The position numbers and the translations under genes were made by a program. DNA of 64,000 nucleotides from Rubrolithibacter danxiaensis (GTDB taxonomy: Bacteria; Bacteroidota; Bacteroidia; Sphingobacteriales; Sphingobacteriaceae): positions 257,179 through 321,178 of the forward strand of contig NZ_JBKOPS010000005.1 in NCBI RefSeq assembly GCF_047272945.1, in the 5' to 3' direction. The stretch's first letter is position 1. Each line of letters starts with the position of its first letter. Positions 62,302 through 64,000 of this stretch are shown piece by piece. The notes under the pieces were generated by a model. It searched no databases. It worked only from the letters and a program-made list of their open reading frames with translations, and was not told the DNA's origin.

Positions 62302-63000
62302 TTAGTTTATTGCACCTGACTTAACAAGCTTCTCGTTCAGAACTGTATAATCTCTTGCAATCTGTGTCTTTATATTATTTAAAGCATCAACAAAAGGATT
62401 ACTATATGCCATTCTAGCAGCTTTTGTTCCTGAATAACCCCAGTATAAGGCTATAGGATACTTTGCACTAGATTCAGCTTCATAGATACCAATTACATTT
62501 TTCTTAGAATCTAAAATTTCTACAGAAAGCGAAGCATATCCTTGTTTACTTCCAACTGGCATTCCCAAAAGATTTAATGTTCCAACCGTGAACCCACTTA
62601 AGATAGCAAGTCCCACTCCTTTATTATCATAACTATGATTTTTGATTCTGCAAACAGCATAACCATATCTCTCACCTGTTTTTTGTGAAATTCTACCACG
62701 CACTTCCTTTTCAAATTCATCTCTTGCTGTTTGTATTCTTGGGTCTCTATGTGCAATAGAAGAGCTTGCTGCGACAGTTCCAACGCCAACATTACCATAG
62801 GAGGTAGCTAATCCAGAATAAGAAGCACCACTACTGTTGGTAGTACCTAAAGAATAAGCAGTTTCAAAACTCAAATAGTCCATTTCAGGCTGTAAGGCTG
62901 GAAGTAATTGACTGTTTTGCGTAGTTTGAACGAAGGTGGCTGTTTTGCATCCAGTGACCATTATCACTGCTGAGAGCATTAATAAAAAAAATTGTTTCAT
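62302..63000 (-). CDS. Hypothetical lipoprotein (232 aa)
   Basis: 232 residues. The signal ends in AVIMVTGCKT, a lipobox. The mature region is Gly/Ser-rich, then has RIQTARDEFEKEVRGRISQK and a hydrophobic LAILSGFTVGTLNLLGMP segment that may sit in a membrane. The family is not recognised, although small lipoproteins of this kind are common in Bacteroidota. It is one of the minus-strand accessory genes. Confidence 0.7.
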   Translation of the reverse strand: MKQFFLLMLSAVIMVTGCKTATFVQTTQNSQLLPALQPEMDYLSFETAYSLGTTNSSGASYSGLATSYGNVGVGTVAASSSIAHRDPRIQTARDEFEKEVRGRISQKTGERYGYAVCRIKNHSYDNKGVGLAILSGFTVGTLNLLGMPVGSKQGYASLSVEILDSKKNVIGIYEAESSAKYPIALYWGYSGTKAARMAYSNPFVDALNNIKTQIARDYTVLNEKLVKSGAIN

Positions 63001-63082
63001 GTTTTACTTGTTATTGAATGTTAATTGATTTGTTAATTAAGATTATTGGATTAGGAAAGGACTTTTTAAGTAAAAGGAGTTA

Positions 63083-63463
63083 TTAACGGTCCAGATAGTA
63101 AATGATTTTATAAACGTGCTTCCTTTCAACTGTAATGCAGTGATATATTCTACCCTTAACATCTTTTTCGTTTGTAAGGGAAATAGATACTTCAATATTA
63201 CTCCCATTGTTAGCAGTTGCTGTTAAAAATTCGCCACTTGAATTCGTAATGCTATTCGTGATAGTGAATTTTGAATTATCAATCTGTACTTGATTTCCAT
63301 TGAATGTGAATCGAGTATTGGTTAGAGATGGAGAATCTTTTATAAAATTTCTACCATCCCATTTGTAGTTCTGTTGATAATAGGCTTGGAAGGATTGAGC
63401 GAAGCTCATTGAAGATAATGAGAAGAGTAATAAGAAGAGTAGAGAGGTTAGTATGCGTTGCAT
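63083..63463 (-). CDS. Hypothetical exported protein (126 aa)
   Basis: 126 residues. A Sec signal peptide is followed by a short beta-rich domain with YYQQNYKWDGRNFIKDSPSL, then TFNGNQVQIDNSKFTITNSI. The family is unknown. Its 5' region contains the second copy of structured family 2 (63544-63662), about 80 bp upstream of the ATG. Confidence 0.65.
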   Translation of the reverse strand: MQRILTSLLFLLLFSLSSMSFAQSFQAYYQQNYKWDGRNFIKDSPSLTNTRFTFNGNQVQIDNSKFTITNSITNSSGEFLTATANNGSNIEVSISLTNEKDVKGRIYHCITVERKHVYKIIYYLDR

Positions 63464-63543
63464 TGACTTGTTAAAGATTTCACCTATCAGTCCCCATTCG
63501 GTGGGTTAATAAACACAATAAGCGCAGGACTGAGCTTAATTTG

Positions 63544-63662
63544 TGCTTTAGAGGTCCTAGGAGACCCATGCAACAACAAACAAGTCAGCACCCACGCTTA
63601 TCGCGTAGGCGTTGAACTCATCTGTTCTTGTTGCATTTGAAATTTCCTAGGTTTCTAAAGCA
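63544..63662 (-). ncRNA. Structured element, family 2, copy C
   Basis: Helix 1 is TGCTTTAGA (63544-63552) with TCTAAAGCA (63654-63662). Helix 2 is CCTAGGA (63556-63562) with TCCTAGG (63645-63651). Helix 3 is ATGCAACAA (63568-63576) with TTGTTGCAT (63628-63636). The inner hairpin is ACGC-TTATC-GCGT (63594-63606). All three helices differ from copy A (5158-5266) in sequence but pair perfectly, while the single-stranded parts are conserved (CCCACGC, GGCGTTG, CATCT, TTTGAAAT). Confidence 0.65.
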
Positions 63663-63775
63663 AGAACCGATAGCTAACGCTTATATTTTAATTTAAATAG
63701 TTGTAATCAAGTTTGTTATTTCTGAGAGCTTACCTCCATTTCTAATTATACTAAGGTACTAACAACGAGGTTATT

Positions 63776-64000
63776 TTAAAGAACTTTAATAAACTTTTCA
63801 TCGTTTAAATTAATAACATTGCTATAGAAGTCAGGATAACCGTTCTTAAAGGTCCTTTCTTTCATGTTTTCCCAGATTGGTACTTGATTCATTACTTCCA
63901 TAATCTCATCCTCAAATGGACAATTATAGAATGCATATTCAATCTGATAGTATAGTAAGAAATCACAGCTTAATCTGAAGTAGAAGCAGGGAGAAACAAA
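63776..64000 (-). CDS. Hypothetical protein, N-terminus beyond window
   Basis: The frame is open from the stop at 63776 to the window edge, giving the last 74 residues: CFYFRLSCDFLLYYQIEYAF and MKERTFKNGYPDFYSNVINL then NDEKFIKVL. The composition is protein-like. No family is recognised, and the start lies outside the window. Confidence 0.55.
   Translation of the reverse strand, partial: FVSPCFYFRLSCDFLLYYQIEYAFYNCPFEDEIMEVMNQVPIWENMKERTFKNGYPDFYSNVINLNDEKFIKVL

Noticed and set aside
56647..63662. Integron cassette array with attC sites
   Set aside because: The structured intergenic elements lack the RYYYAAC/GTTRRRY core sites in the right arrangement, and no integron integrase is visible.
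1..64000. CRISPR array, rRNA or tRNA genes
   Set aside because: I looked for evenly spaced direct repeats and for cloverleaf-like tRNA signatures and saw none, though a by-eye scan can miss a tRNA.

Overview
The window looks like the chromosome of a Bacteroidota bacterium of the Sphingobacteriaceae type (Pedobacter/Mucilaginibacter-like). It is AT-rich, genes often lack Shine-Dalgarno sites, and a few promoters fit the Bacteroidota TAnnTTTG box. Other pointers are many SCxK-type lipoproteins, a histone H1-like small protein, and Bacteroidota-style mobilization genes. The genus is an inference.

Layout. (1) 1-5108: a mostly minus-strand signalling cluster of PAS sensor proteins, two single-domain response regulators and small unknowns. 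(2) About 5150-20740: a mobile-element segment with SSB, DUF932, a short RadC, a Toprim primase, an RHH/MobC-like protein, a relaxase, a TraG/TraD-like coupling protein and a DUF1016 nuclease. A minus-strand cargo block (10035-14153: SDR, PanE-like, GNAT, frameshifted EamA transporter, MarR, GNAT) sits inside it. No integrase, replication protein or type IV secretion genes are visible, so it would be mobilizable rather than self-transmissible. (3) 20810-30356: ordinary chromosomal genes (histone-like protein, SDRs, lipid kinase, SurE, hydrolases, Zn alcohol dehydrogenase, sorbosone dehydrogenase-like lipoprotein). (4) 31048-39142: an eight-gene minus-strand redox/hydrolase operon with a divergent AraC regulator. 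(5) 39374-56026: a defence island bounded by an 87% identical 75-bp direct repeat. (6) 56190-64000: a minus-strand accessory tract of cassette-like genes, fragments and structured intergenic elements, including a GHKL ATPase fused to a Shedu-like nuclease domain.

The most interesting region is the defence island. Seven genes overlap by 1-4 bp or are separated by about 5 bp: AbiEi-like, AbiEii-like, HsdS, PtuA-like ATPase, PtuB-like HNH nuclease, HsdM, and a 533-aa protein with a PD-(D/E)xK-like motif. There is no HsdR motor subunit. A 2088-aa Cap4-nuclease/STAND NTPase (Avs-like) and a small overlapping partner follow. My inference is a composite system in which HsdMS modification marks self and non-HsdR nucleases act on foreign DNA, with AbiE and the STAND protein as guard or backup layers.

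The second notable result is non-coding. Both short radC genes have the same structured 5' element, and its two long helices keep pairing although the sequence changed. A second structured family, with three nested helices that also covary, lies before two unrelated minus-strand genes. A three-way-junction element lies before the GHKL-Shedu gene. All helices were found by eye, and no homology or folding program was run.
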